From NCBI GenBank assembly GCA_035452965.1, contig DAOTCE010000053.1:1-19300 (forward strand): 19,300 bases of DNA. Direction: 5' to 3'. Made by a program: the position numbers and the translations under genes. The stretch comes from Candidatus Paceibacterota bacterium (GTDB taxonomy: Bacteria; Verrucomicrobiota; Verrucomicrobiia; Limisphaerales; UBA8199). The notes beneath the pieces were generated by a model that worked only from the letters and a program-made list of their open reading frames with translations, searched no databases and had not been told where the DNA came from. This document shows, piece by piece, positions 6,230 to 15,536 of the stretch; positions within the stretch are counted from its first letter, which is position 1; each line of letters begins with the position of its first letter.

Positions 6230-7165
6230 ATGCAGTTGTTCAGAACTATTCTAGTCATGTGGCTGCTGGCAGGCTCGACCCTGCCAGTGCCAGGCGCCGA
6301 ACCCGCGACCGCGACTCCAGCGGACGGGGTTGGAGCGCAGGCTGGGGCCGTCCAACATGAAGCGCACGGCCTGCCCCCGGATGCTCCAAGATTAGGCGCC
6401 AACCGGACTTCCTTCATCAGCAACTCAATGGTGGTGACCTGGACGGTGGCGATCGGCCTGATCGTCTTCACGCGCTGGGCCACTCGGAAGATGCAGCTTG
6501 CCCCCACGGGTGCGCAGAACTTCCTGGAGTGGCTGGTGGAGTCACTGCACGATTTCCTGGAGGGCATCATTGGCGCGAAGCTGGTGAAGAGGACGTTCTG
6601 GTTCTTCGCCACGGTGTTTATCTTCATCCTGTTTACCAACTGGTTCGGACTGCTGCCGGGGGTGGGCACCATCGGTTGGGGCGTCTCGGGCGAGCATGGA
6701 TTCCAAGTGCAGACACCCCTGCTGCGGGGCGGCAACGCCGACCTGAACATGACGTTCGCGATGGCGATGATCTTCTTCTTCTGTTGGATCGTCTGGGCCT
6801 TGCAGTCTGTCGGGGTCAAAGGGATGTTCCTGGATCTGTTTGGTCCCAAAGGGGATACCGTTGGCGTCTTGAAGTATCTAATGATCTTTGTGTTCTTCCT
6901 GGTCGGCTTCCTGGAAGTGCTGTCCATCCTGTTCCGGCCGATCTCGCTGAGCTTTCGTCTCTACGGCAACATTTTTGCCGGCGAGAACATGCTCGAGGCG
7001 ATGGCGAGGCTTGTGCCCGGCCTGGGCTGGCTGCTGCCGGTGCCATTCTATTTCATGGAACTGCTGGTCGGCATAGTGCAGGCGCTGGTGTTCATGCTGC
7101 TGACGGCCGTGTTCACGATGCTGATCTGCGTGCACGAGGAAGAGCCGGGAGGGGCCGGACACTGA
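6230..7165 (+). CDS. atpB: F-type ATP synthase subunit a
   Basis: Membrane stator subunit of Fo that, with the c ring, forms the ion path. The protein has 311 residues. It begins with a signal-like hydrophobic stretch and an Ala/Pro-rich segment to about residue 60, then several transmembrane helices (for example FWFFATVFIFILFTNWFGLL, FVFFLVGFLEVLSILF and LVGIVQALVFMLLTAVFTML). The essential helix carries SFRLYGNIFAGE, in which Arg243 corresponds to the universal Arg210 of E. coli. It is first in a canonical eight-gene operon. No atpI or AtpZ-like gene precedes it; the upstream gene is divergent. ATG 6230 is used, without a clear Shine-Dalgarno site. Confidence 0.97.
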   Translation: MQLFRTILVMWLLAGSTLPVPGAEPATATPADGVGAQAGAVQHEAHGLPPDAPRLGANRTSFISNSMVVTWTVAIGLIVFTRWATRKMQLAPTGAQNFLEWLVESLHDFLEGIIGAKLVKRTFWFFATVFIFILFTNWFGLLPGVGTIGWGVSGEHGFQVQTPLLRGGNADLNMTFAMAMIFFFCWIVWALQSVGVKGMFLDLFGPKGDTVGVLKYLMIFVFFLVGFLEVLSILFRPISLSFRLYGNIFAGENMLEAMARLVPGLGWLLPVPFYFMELLVGIVQALVFMLLTAVFTMLICVHEEEPGGAGH

Positions 7166-7237
7166 TCTGAGCAATTTCAACGGTCTGACCGTGTTCGATC
7201 GCGGGGGCTGTTGAGCAAGAGAAAGGTAACAAAACAT

Positions 7238-7453
7238 ATGATGATGCCAATGTTGGCAGAGGGACTGGCGGGAAATATTCACGTCGGCCTGGCGGCGCTC
7301 GGCGCCGCTATCGGCGTGGGATTCATCGGCATGAAGGCCTCTGAAGCCGTGGGACGGAATCCCGGGGCTTCGACCAAGATCCTGGTGCAGGCGATCCTGG
7401 CGATCGCCTTTGCGGAAGCCATCGTGTTCTACGCCATCTTCCTGGTGAAGTGA
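7238..7453 (+). CDS. atpE: F-type ATP synthase subunit c
   Basis: Proteolipid of the rotating c ring, 71 residues with two transmembrane helices. Helix 1 has the Gly/Ala-rich pattern LAALGAAIGVGFIG, the polar loop reads GRNPGAS, and helix 2 has the ion-carrying carboxylate Glu60 in IAFAEAIVFYAIF. The positions matching sodium ligands of Ilyobacter-type rings (Gln32, Ser66) are Val27 and Ala61, so proton coupling is inferred. Three consecutive ATG codons (7238, 7241, 7244) make the exact start ambiguous; 7238 is chosen because AAAGG at 7222-7226 lies 11 bp upstream. An in-frame TTG at 7211 would give 80 residues. A strong stem-loop follows the stop. Confidence 0.95.
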   Translation: MMMPMLAEGLAGNIHVGLAALGAAIGVGFIGMKASEAVGRNPGASTKILVQAILAIAFAEAIVFYAIFLVK

Positions 7454-7454
7454 C

Positions 7455-7490
7455 GCCAGGGCGCGGAGCTCTCTCGGCTCCGCGCCTGGC
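7455..7490 (+). promoter_or_regulatory. Intercistronic stem-loop between atpE and atpF
   Basis: Arms 7455-7469 and 7477-7490 pair over 14 bp with a single bulged G; the loop is TCTCTCG. It begins two bases after the atpE stop, and atpF starts at 7508. The following sequence (CCTTAACACCC) has no T-run, so a full terminator is unlikely. Partial attenuation or protection of the upstream message from 3' decay would raise c-subunit output relative to the rest; that role is inference. Confidence 0.7.
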
Positions 7491-7507
7491 CCTTAACACC
7501 CAAGTTT

Positions 7508-8059
7508 ATGCAATCGCCCGTTCTATTCGGAAGCATCGGCGGTGACCTTGGCCAGATGGCGCAAGACACCGCGGTGCGGTTTGGTGTGGACCTGCCGCAC
7601 TTCATCGCCCAGTGCGTCAGCTTCGGCATCGTCGCCTTTCTGCTTCACCGGTACGCCTACAAGCCGATCCTGACCGTGCTGGCCGAGCGCAAGCGACGCA
7701 TCCAGGAAAGCCTGGAGAACGCCGAGAAGGTCAAACGGGATTTGGCCAATGCGCAGGCCAAGACTCACGAGATGCTGGTGCAGGCCGGTCAGGAGTCGGC
7801 CCGGATGATCGAGGAGGCCCGCGCCGCCGCCGCCAAAGTGCAGGAGCAGGAAACGCAGAAGGCCATTGCCAGCGCCCAGGCCATTGTAGATAAGGCCCGA
7901 CAAGCGACCGAGGCGGAGCACGCCCGGATGCTGGCCGAGTTGCGCCGCGAGATCGGCCGGTTGGTGGTCGCGACGACGGGGAAGGTGACCGGGAAGGTGC
8001 TGACGCTCGATGATCAGAAGCGTTTGGCGGAGGAGACCAACCGGGAACTGGCCGCCTGA
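7508..8059 (+). CDS. atpF: F-type ATP synthase subunit b
   Basis: Peripheral-stalk subunit linking Fo to F1. The 183-residue protein has a short N-terminal segment, one transmembrane helix at about residues 30-48 (FIAQCVSFGIVAFLLHRYAY), the typical KPILTVLAERKRRIQESLE junction, then a long Ala/Glu/Lys-rich helix expected to form a coiled-coil dimer (residues ~55-165). The length is usual for b (about 155-185). Only one b-type gene is present, so a b2 homodimer is inferred rather than b/b'. It lies between the atpE-atpF stem-loop and atpH. Confidence 0.93.
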   Translation: MQSPVLFGSIGGDLGQMAQDTAVRFGVDLPHFIAQCVSFGIVAFLLHRYAYKPILTVLAERKRRIQESLENAEKVKRDLANAQAKTHEMLVQAGQESARMIEEARAAAAKVQEQETQKAIASAQAIVDKARQATEAEHARMLAELRREIGRLVVATTGKVTGKVLTLDDQKRLAEETNRELAA

Positions 8060-8098
8060 TCACCATTGTCCCTCGCTGCCAACCACTGACCTCGAGCC

Positions 8099-8491
8099 AT
8101 GAAGACCTCCAAACAAGCCCGCCGCGATGCGAAAGAGCTGTTTTATTCGTGCCGCGTGGACGGATTGCTGGACGAGGCCAAGGTTCGCCAGGTCGTGCAA
8201 CGGATTATCGCCGCCAAGCCGCGCGGCTACTTCGCTATTCTCAGCCATTTCCAGCGGCTGGTGAGACTGGACCTCCACCGCCGCACTGCCCGCGTCGAGA
8301 GCGCCGTGCCGTTGGCTGAGCCGCAGCAGGCAGCCATCCGGACTAACCTGGCGCGCCGCTACGGCAACGGCTTGATCTTCGCTTTCAGCCAGAATCCCGG
8401 CCTCATTGGCGGCCTGCGGGTGCAGGTCGGCAGCGATGTCTTCGACGGCAGCGTGCAGGCCAGGTTAGCCAGGCTTGAATACAGCTTTTAG
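8099..8491 (+). CDS. atpH: F-type ATP synthase subunit delta, short form
   Basis: Connects the b stalk to the top of F1. The C-terminal part is typical: NPGLIGGLRVQVG followed by VFDGSVQARLARL. The N-terminus retains an ARRDAKELF-like first helix. The protein is only 130 residues against about 175-180 in the family; compared with E. coli delta, about 45 residues from the middle of the N-terminal helical domain are missing. An in-frame TGA at 8087-8089, just before ATG 8099, rules out a longer N-terminus from this frame. Position between atpF and atpA supports the assignment. Whether the reduced domain still caps the alpha subunits is unknown. Confidence 0.88.
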   Translation: MKTSKQARRDAKELFYSCRVDGLLDEAKVRQVVQRIIAAKPRGYFAILSHFQRLVRLDLHRRTARVESAVPLAEPQQAAIRTNLARRYGNGLIFAFSQNPGLIGGLRVQVGSDVFDGSVQARLARLEYSF

Positions 8492-8518
8492 AGCCCTTTT
8501 TTAGTTCGACACACAGAT

Positions 8519-10051
<1,533 letters not shown>

Positions 10052-10127
10052 ACCTCGATTTGCCATCGCAGCGGCACCTGACAGGCTCTAGCCATTGGGC
10101 CTTTGGTGTCCGGACTTCGGAATAGTC

Positions 10128-11006
10128 ATGCCCAGCACCCGCGACATCCGCCGCCGCATCAAGTCGGTCAAAAGCACGGCCCAGATTACCAAGGCCATGC
10201 AGATGGTGGCATCGTCAAAGATGCTCAAAGCGCAGCAGGGCGCTGTCAATTTCCGGCCCTTCGCCGCGATGGGCGGCGAACTGATGGGCTACTTGACCCA
10301 GGATACGAGCGACTATCGGCATCCGCTGATGGAAACGCGAGAGGTGCGCAAGCGAGCGGTGATCCTGGTCGGCACCGACAAGGGCCTGTGCGGCGCGCTT
10401 AACTCGAATCTGTTCCGCGAGGCGTCGAAGTGCGAAACGGCGACCACCCAGTTCATCGCCGTCGGAAAGAAGGCCGCGCAGTTTGTCGCCCGCACCCGGC
10501 GGAAGCTGATCGCCGAGTTTACCTACCACGACACCCCGACCTATGGCGAGTGCCAGACGATTTCCAAGTTCGCGCAGAATCTGTTTCTCAAGGGCGAAGC
10601 CGATGTCGTGGACGTGCTCTACACACGCTTCATCAACACGCTACAGCAGCGGCCCGACGCGCGCACGCTCCTGCCCATGCGCACGGCCGAAAGCCTTCTG
10701 AGCGAGGCGCGTGGCGAAGCGGAGCCGCCGTCGGCGGAACGGCCGCGTTTTAACTTTCTGTTCGAACCGGACCCGGTGACGGTGATGGACCGGTTAGTGC
10801 TTTACTTCCTGGATTTTCGCGTGGCGCAATTGCTGCTGGAGGCGAAAGCCAGCGAGCACAGCGCCCGCATGGTGGCCATGAAGAACGCCACCGACAACGC
10901 CAACCAACTGGTCAAGCAGCTCACGCTGGACTACAACAAGATGCGCCAGGCCAGCATCACGAAGGAATTGCTGGAAATCGCCAGCGCCGCCATGGCCCTT
11001 GGGTAA
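10128..11006 (+). CDS. atpG: F-type ATP synthase subunit gamma
   Basis: Central rotor shaft of F1. With ATG 10128 the protein has 292 residues, normal for the family, and begins MPSTRDIRRRIKSVKSTAQI, the conserved N-terminal helix; an in-frame TTG at 10095 would add 11 residues with no conservation. The N-terminal KAMQMVASSKM and C-terminal NATDNANQLVKQLTLDYNK plus RQASITKELLEIASAAMAL segments are the two antiparallel coiled-coil helices of gamma. It sits between atpA and atpD as usual. Confidence 0.96.
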   Translation: MPSTRDIRRRIKSVKSTAQITKAMQMVASSKMLKAQQGAVNFRPFAAMGGELMGYLTQDTSDYRHPLMETREVRKRAVILVGTDKGLCGALNSNLFREASKCETATTQFIAVGKKAAQFVARTRRKLIAEFTYHDTPTYGECQTISKFAQNLFLKGEADVVDVLYTRFINTLQQRPDARTLLPMRTAESLLSEARGEAEPPSAERPRFNFLFEPDPVTVMDRLVLYFLDFRVAQLLLEAKASEHSARMVAMKNATDNANQLVKQLTLDYNKMRQASITKELLEIASAAMALG

Positions 11007-11044
11007 GCGACCCTGGTCAGACCTTTTACGAACCATCGAAACGC

Positions 11045-12457
11045 ATGAATAAAGGCAAAATCGTTCAAGTCATCGGCCCGGTGGTGGACGTCGAGTTCCC
11101 CGATCAACTCCCCGCCATCTACAACGCTCTGACCGTCGAATACGACCTCCCGCTCCAGGGCAAGACAAAGCTGACGCTCGAAGTCCAGCAACACCTCGGC
11201 GACCGCTGGGTCCGGACCGTTGCCATGTCCACCACCGACGGCCTGAAGCGCGGCATGGAGGCGCTCGACTCCGGTCAGCCCATTTCGATGCCCGTAGGCG
11301 ACTGCGTCATGGGCCGCGTGTTTGATGTGACCGGCAATCCCGTGGACGAGCGCGGACAGATCGTGGCCGAAAAATACTGCCCCATTCACCGCGCCGCCCC
11401 GACGCTGACTGACCAATCCACCACCCCGCAGATCCTGACCACCGGCATCAAGGTCATTGACCTCATTTGTCCATTCTTGAAGGGCGGCAAAGTCGGCGCG
11501 TTTGGCGGAGCTGGCGTGGGCAAGACCGTCGTGATCATGGAATTGATCAACAACATCGCCAAGTTGCACGGCGGCGTCTCGGTTTTCGCCGGCGTAGGCG
11601 AGCGCACCCGCGAGGGCAACGACCTCTACACCGAAATGTCGGAAGCCGGCGTCATCAACCAGAAAGACCTGGCCAAGTCCAAGATCGCCTTGGTATACGG
11701 GCAGATGAACGAGCCGCCGGGCGCGCGGTTGCGCGTCGGTCTGTCGGGGCTGGCGATCACCGAGTACTTCCGCGATGACAAGAACCAGGACGTATTGCTG
11801 TTCATTGACAACATCTTCCGTTTCTCGCAGGCCGGCTCTGAAGTGTCCGCCCTGCTTGGGCGCACCCCCAGCGCCGTCGGTTATCAGCCGACGCTGGCTG
11901 CCGAGATGGGCGATTTGCAGGAGCGCATCACCTCCACCAAGAAGGGCTCCATCACCAGCTTCCAGGCGGTCTATGTGCCGGCGGACGACCTGACGGATCC
12001 CGCGCCTGCCACCACCTTTGCGCACCTCGACGCCACCATCGTGCTGGAGCGCTCGATCATGGAGTTGGGCATTTTCCCGGCGGTGGATCCCCTATCCTCG
12101 ACCTCGCGCGCGCTGGCGCCCGAGATCGTCGGCCAGGAACACTACGAAGTCGCCCGCGGTGTCCAGAAGGTGCTCCAGCGCTACAAGGACCTTCAGGACA
12201 TTATCGCCATCCTCGGCATGGACGAGCTTTCGCCCGAGGACAAGCAGACAGTCTTCCGTGCGCGCAAAATCCAGCGTTTCCTGAGCCAGCCTTTCTCGGT
12301 CGCGGAAGTCTTCACCGGCCGGCCCGGCAAGCAGGTGCCGGTGGCTGAAACCGTCAAAGGTTTCAAGGAAATCCTCGACGGCAAGCACGACGAGGTTACC
12401 GAGGGCAACTTCTACATGAAGGGCCGGATCGAGGAGATCAAAGAAGCGGAGGGTTGA
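11045..12457 (+). CDS. atpD: F-type ATP synthase subunit beta (catalytic)
   Basis: Catalytic subunit that makes ATP from ADP and phosphate. The 470-residue protein shows the P-loop GGAGVGKT at residues 154-161 (Lys160), the catalytic glutamate Glu186 in GVGERTREGND, the Walker B region DVLLFIDNIFRF, the segment ALLGRTPSAVGYQPTLA, and the DELSPEDK-type motif of the C-terminal helical domain that contacts gamma. Residue offsets from E. coli beta are a constant five. The sequence is near-canonical throughout. Confidence 0.99.
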   Translation: MNKGKIVQVIGPVVDVEFPDQLPAIYNALTVEYDLPLQGKTKLTLEVQQHLGDRWVRTVAMSTTDGLKRGMEALDSGQPISMPVGDCVMGRVFDVTGNPVDERGQIVAEKYCPIHRAAPTLTDQSTTPQILTTGIKVIDLICPFLKGGKVGAFGGAGVGKTVVIMELINNIAKLHGGVSVFAGVGERTREGNDLYTEMSEAGVINQKDLAKSKIALVYGQMNEPPGARLRVGLSGLAITEYFRDDKNQDVLLFIDNIFRFSQAGSEVSALLGRTPSAVGYQPTLAAEMGDLQERITSTKKGSITSFQAVYVPADDLTDPAPATTFAHLDATIVLERSIMELGIFPAVDPLSSTSRALAPEIVGQEHYEVARGVQKVLQRYKDLQDIIAILGMDELSPEDKQTVFRARKIQRFLSQPFSVAEVFTGRPGKQVPVAETVKGFKEILDGKHDEVTEGNFYMKGRIEEIKEAEG

Positions 12458-12484
12458 GCGCCGGCCCACAACACGCGGCATGTC

Positions 12485-12904
12485 ATGAGTTCCACCTTAA
12501 AACTCGAAGTCACCACCCCTGGCGGGCGGGTCTATTCCCAAAACGTGGACATGGTCACGCTGCCCGGGCAGGAGGGTGAGATGGGTATTCTGCCGATGCA
12601 CGCCCCATTGATGACGTTGCTGGGCGAGGGGGAAATCATCGCCCGGCGGGGGAATATCGAAGACCGCCTCCTCGTCACTAGGGGATGCGCCGCGATCACG
12701 CCTGACCGCGTCGCGGTGCTCACTGTCTTCGCGACCGACGAAGCCGCGATTGACGCCAAGAAGGCCGAAGCGGCCCGCGCTCGCGCCGAGGCCCGTCTCA
12801 AGGAGAAGATCTCGCCTGAGGAGGTCGCCCTGGTGCAGGCATCGCTCACCCATTCGCTGGCTCAGTTGCGGCTGAAACACCACCGCCCTCCGGGCCAGCA
12901 TTAG
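12485..12904 (+). CDS. atpC: F-type ATP synthase subunit epsilon
   Basis: Rotor-associated subunit that regulates ATP hydrolysis. The 139-residue protein has the N-terminal beta-sandwich (LKLEVTTPGGRVYSQNVDMV, LPGQEGEMGILPMHAPLMTL) and a C-terminal Ala/Arg-rich helical hairpin (residues ~88-132), the region able to inhibit hydrolysis in characterised homologues. It is last in the atp operon. ATG 12485 is used; the ATG at 12480 is in another frame and stops after one more codon. Confidence 0.95.
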   Translation: MSSTLKLEVTTPGGRVYSQNVDMVTLPGQEGEMGILPMHAPLMTLLGEGEIIARRGNIEDRLLVTRGCAAITPDRVAVLTVFATDEAAIDAKKAEAARARAEARLKEKISPEEVALVQASLTHSLAQLRLKHHRPPGQH

Positions 12905-12987
12905 GGCGATTACCGGAGGAATCCACCCGCGCGGCACCATTTCAAGCTTGCGTTCAGGAAGTCTGAAAGGAACATTGCAGCCTTTAT

Positions 12988-13743
12988 ATGGAATCTACTG
13001 TTGAGCATTTGCCGATGTCGCACAAGGCGTGGGCGTGGTTTGAGGCGAATAGGAAGCAAACGCTTTATGGGGGCGGCGCTGTGCTGCTTGTCAGCTTGAT
13101 TGTCGCCTACTTCCTCTACCGGCATAACGCTCAGGAAGTGGCCGCCAGCGAAGCATTGTCGAAGGTTACCGTGCCGCAGATGATCGGGAGCGGCAGTCGC
13201 ACTGGCGTTGCGGAAGCGTATTTGAAGGTCGCCGATACCTATCCGAAGTCCGGCGCCGGAGCGCGCGCACTGTTGCTGGCGGCGGGCGACTTTTACACGG
13301 AAGGCAAGTATGACCTGGCAAAGGCGCAGTTCGATAGATTTAGACGCGAGCACTCCAAAAGCCCGTTCATCGGGCAGGCGCTCCTGGGTTTGGCCGCGTG
13401 TCTGGATGCGCAGGGCAAGGCCCGCGAAGCGATGACCGCATACCAGGACGTGATCACACGCCGGCCGGGTGAAAACGTCGTGTCGCAGGCGCGGTTTGCG
13501 CTGGCGCGCCTGCACGAGGCGCAGAACGAGCCGGAGAAGGCGCGCAACCTTTACGAAGAGGTCGAGCGCACTGATCCCTACGGCCCGCTGGGCCCTGAGG
13601 CCGGCATGCGATTGGAGGAGTTGAAGGTCAAATACCCGAAGCTGTTTGCGGTTCCCGCACCAGTAGTAGTGGCCCCACCCCCGACCAACACGGCCCCGGC
13701 GACCACTAACGCGGCACCGCTAAGGATCGTCACTCCCAAATGA
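12988..13743 (+). CDS. Membrane-anchored TPR protein, YfgM-like
   Basis: A 251-residue protein with a cytoplasmic N-terminus, one transmembrane helix at about residues 28-46 (YGGGAVLLVSLIVAYFLY) and at least three tetratricopeptide-like repeats outside (for example FYTEGKYDLAKAQFDRFRRE, AREAMTAYQDVITRRP and EPEKARNLYEEV). The tail is Pro/Ala/Thr-rich (residues ~222-251). The arrangement resembles the YfgM/TPR_21 family, which is known to assist envelope protein export near SecYEG; a role as a scaffold at the inner membrane is inferred. Its stop overlaps the next start as ATGA, indicating translational coupling with the UDP-glucose dehydrogenase gene. It begins 83 bp after atpC, with no evident terminator between. 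Confidence 0.75.
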   Translation: MESTVEHLPMSHKAWAWFEANRKQTLYGGGAVLLVSLIVAYFLYRHNAQEVAASEALSKVTVPQMIGSGSRTGVAEAYLKVADTYPKSGAGARALLLAAGDFYTEGKYDLAKAQFDRFRREHSKSPFIGQALLGLAACLDAQGKAREAMTAYQDVITRRPGENVVSQARFALARLHEAQNEPEKARNLYEEVERTDPYGPLGPEAGMRLEELKVKYPKLFAVPAPVVVAPPPTNTAPATTNAAPLRIVTPK

Positions 13744-15029
13744 ACCTTACAATCATCGGCACAGGTTACGTAGGGCTGGTCACCGGGGCGTGCCTTGCCG
13801 AGGTGGGACACCAGGTGGTCTGCGTGGATAACGACGCGGACAAGGTGCGGGTGTTGCAGGGGGGCGGCATTCCGATTTACGAGCCGGGCCTGGAGGAGTT
13901 GGTGAAGGAAAACGTCGCCGCGGGGCGCCTCAGCTTCACCACGAGCACCGCGGAGGGTGTCGAGAAATCAGATGTCATCTTCATCGCTGTCCCGACCCCG
14001 CCGCTGGCCGACGGCTCGGTGGACATGAGTTTCCTGGAGAAGGTCGCGCGCGACATTGCCGGCGCGCTGACCTCCTACAAGATAGTCGTGGATAAGAGCA
14101 CGGTGCCGGTCAAGACCGGCGACAAGGTGGCGGAGACCATCAAGCGCTACTGCAAGGCGCGCGTGGACTTCGACGTGGTGAGCAATCCGGAGTTCCTGCG
14201 CGAGGGATTTGCCGTCGAGGACCTGATGCGGCCTGATCGCATTGTGGTCGGCGTGCGTTCGCAGCGGCCGGTGGCCGCGATGCAGGAGGTATATGCGCCG
14301 TTCAAAGCGCCGATCATTGTCACCGACATCAACTCCGCCGAGCTGATCAAGCACGCGTCCAATTCATTCCTCGCGCTGAAGATCTCCTACATCAATGCGG
14401 TCTCCGTGCTATGCGAAGCGACGGGGGCCAACGTGCAGGAAGTGGCGAACGGCATGGGGATGGACGCGCGGATCGGCCGGCGTTTCCTGCAGGCCTCGCT
14501 CGGCTTCGGGGGGAGCTGCTTTCCCAAGGATCTGAGCGCGTTCATCAAGATCGCCGAGCAGGTTGGCTACGATTTCCGGCTGCTGAAGGAAGTTCAGCAC
14601 ATTAACGCGGCGCAGATGGACCGCTTCGTCAAGAAGATCGCGGACACCCTTTGGGTGCTCAAAGACAAGACCATCGGCGTGCTGGGCCTGGCCTTCAAGC
14701 AGAACACCGACGACATTCGAACATCGCCGGCTATCGAGCTCTGCTGCCGCCTGCAAAAGGAAGGCGTGGCTCTGCGCGTGCACGATCCCAAGGCCATGGA
14801 AAAGGCCAAAGCAGTGTTGAAGGATGTCACCTTTGTCCAGGACATGAACGCGGTTGCCGAGGGTTGCGACGCGCTCGTGATCGCCACGGAATGGGATGAG
14901 TTCAAGCGGCTTGATCTGGAGCGGACCCGCAAGGCGCTTTCCCACCCAATCCTGTTTGACGGCCGCAACCTCTTTGATCCGGCCGAGATGGAGCGCCTGG
15001 GTTTCATCTACAAGAGCATTGGGCGCTGA
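13740..15029 (+). CDS. ugd: UDP-glucose 6-dehydrogenase
   Basis: Oxidises UDP-glucose to UDP-glucuronate with NAD+ in the cytoplasm, supplying glucuronate for exopolysaccharide or lipopolysaccharide. The 429-residue protein has the N-terminal Rossmann motif IIGTGYVGLVTGACLAEVGH, the substrate-side FIAVPTPP and DKSTVPVKTG, SNPEFLREG, and the catalytic cysteine Cys260 in GFGGSCFPKD. The C-terminal UDP-binding domain includes GLAFKQNTDDIRTSPA and FDGRNL. UDP-glucose rather than another UDP-sugar substrate is judged from overall similarity. The start overlaps the TPR gene by 4 bp. Confidence 0.95.
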   Translation: MNLTIIGTGYVGLVTGACLAEVGHQVVCVDNDADKVRVLQGGGIPIYEPGLEELVKENVAAGRLSFTTSTAEGVEKSDVIFIAVPTPPLADGSVDMSFLEKVARDIAGALTSYKIVVDKSTVPVKTGDKVAETIKRYCKARVDFDVVSNPEFLREGFAVEDLMRPDRIVVGVRSQRPVAAMQEVYAPFKAPIIVTDINSAELIKHASNSFLALKISYINAVSVLCEATGANVQEVANGMGMDARIGRRFLQASLGFGGSCFPKDLSAFIKIAEQVGYDFRLLKEVQHINAAQMDRFVKKIADTLWVLKDKTIGVLGLAFKQNTDDIRTSPAIELCCRLQKEGVALRVHDPKAMEKAKAVLKDVTFVQDMNAVAEGCDALVIATEWDEFKRLDLERTRKALSHPILFDGRNLFDPAEMERLGFIYKSIGR

Positions 15030-15104
15030 GCTGGCCTTTGCGCGGCCGGAGTTCCGACACTGAGAACCGATTTCCCGCTTTGTTCATCTGACCTTCTGAC
15101 TGCC

Positions 15105-15521
15105 TTGGCTTGTACGTCCGTCATTGATGTCGCCGCCGCGCTGGTTTTCCGCGGTGGCAAGCTGCTGATCACGCAGCGCCATGCGGAGGCGCACCTGGGC
15201 GGGCTGTGGGAGTTCCCGGGCGGGAAGCGCGAAGCGGAGGAGACTTTTGAGGATTGCCTGATGCGCGAATTGCGCGAGGAATTGGGCATCGAGGTTGCCG
15301 TGGAGGAACTGGTGGAGAGCATCACGCACGCCTACCCGGACAAAACGGTGCACCTGCGGTTCTTTCGCTGCCGCTGGGTCAAACATGAGCCGCAACCGCT
15401 GGGCTGCCCCGCGTTCAAATGGGTGCGGGCGGCGGAGTTGAACGAATACGCCTTTCCGGCCGCCGACGCGCGGTTGCTGGAGACACTGCAGCAAGACAGC
15501 GGGCTTTGGGATGGGAAGTGA
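15105..15521 (+). CDS. MutT-type Nudix hydrolase
   Basis: A 138-residue pyrophosphohydrolase. The full Nudix box is present at residues ~40-62: Gly, five residues, Glu, seven residues, then RELREELGI, which binds the metal and catalyses. The preceding LLITQRHAEAHLGGLWEFPGG is characteristic of MutT proteins that remove 8-oxo-dGTP from the nucleotide pool. That substrate is inferred, as Nudix specificity is not fixed by the box. No ATG is available in frame, so the TTG at 15105 is taken as the start (ACTSVIDVAAALVFRGGKLL follows). It lies 75 bp after ugd and converges on the S13 peptidase gene with a 15-bp gap. Confidence 0.88.
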   Translation: MACTSVIDVAAALVFRGGKLLITQRHAEAHLGGLWEFPGGKREAEETFEDCLMRELREELGIEVAVEELVESITHAYPDKTVHLRFFRCRWVKHEPQPLGCPAFKWVRAAELNEYAFPAADARLLETLQQDSGLWDGK

Positions 15522-15536
15522 GTCTGGGGATTGGGT

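Noticed and set aside
8492..8518. T-run (CCCTTTTTTAG) between atpH and atpA as a terminator
   Set aside because: No stable stem precedes it and it lies inside a contiguous operon.
10931..12025. 364-residue minus-strand open frame opposite atpD
   Set aside because: Shadow of a near-canonical beta subunit; no domain recognisable.
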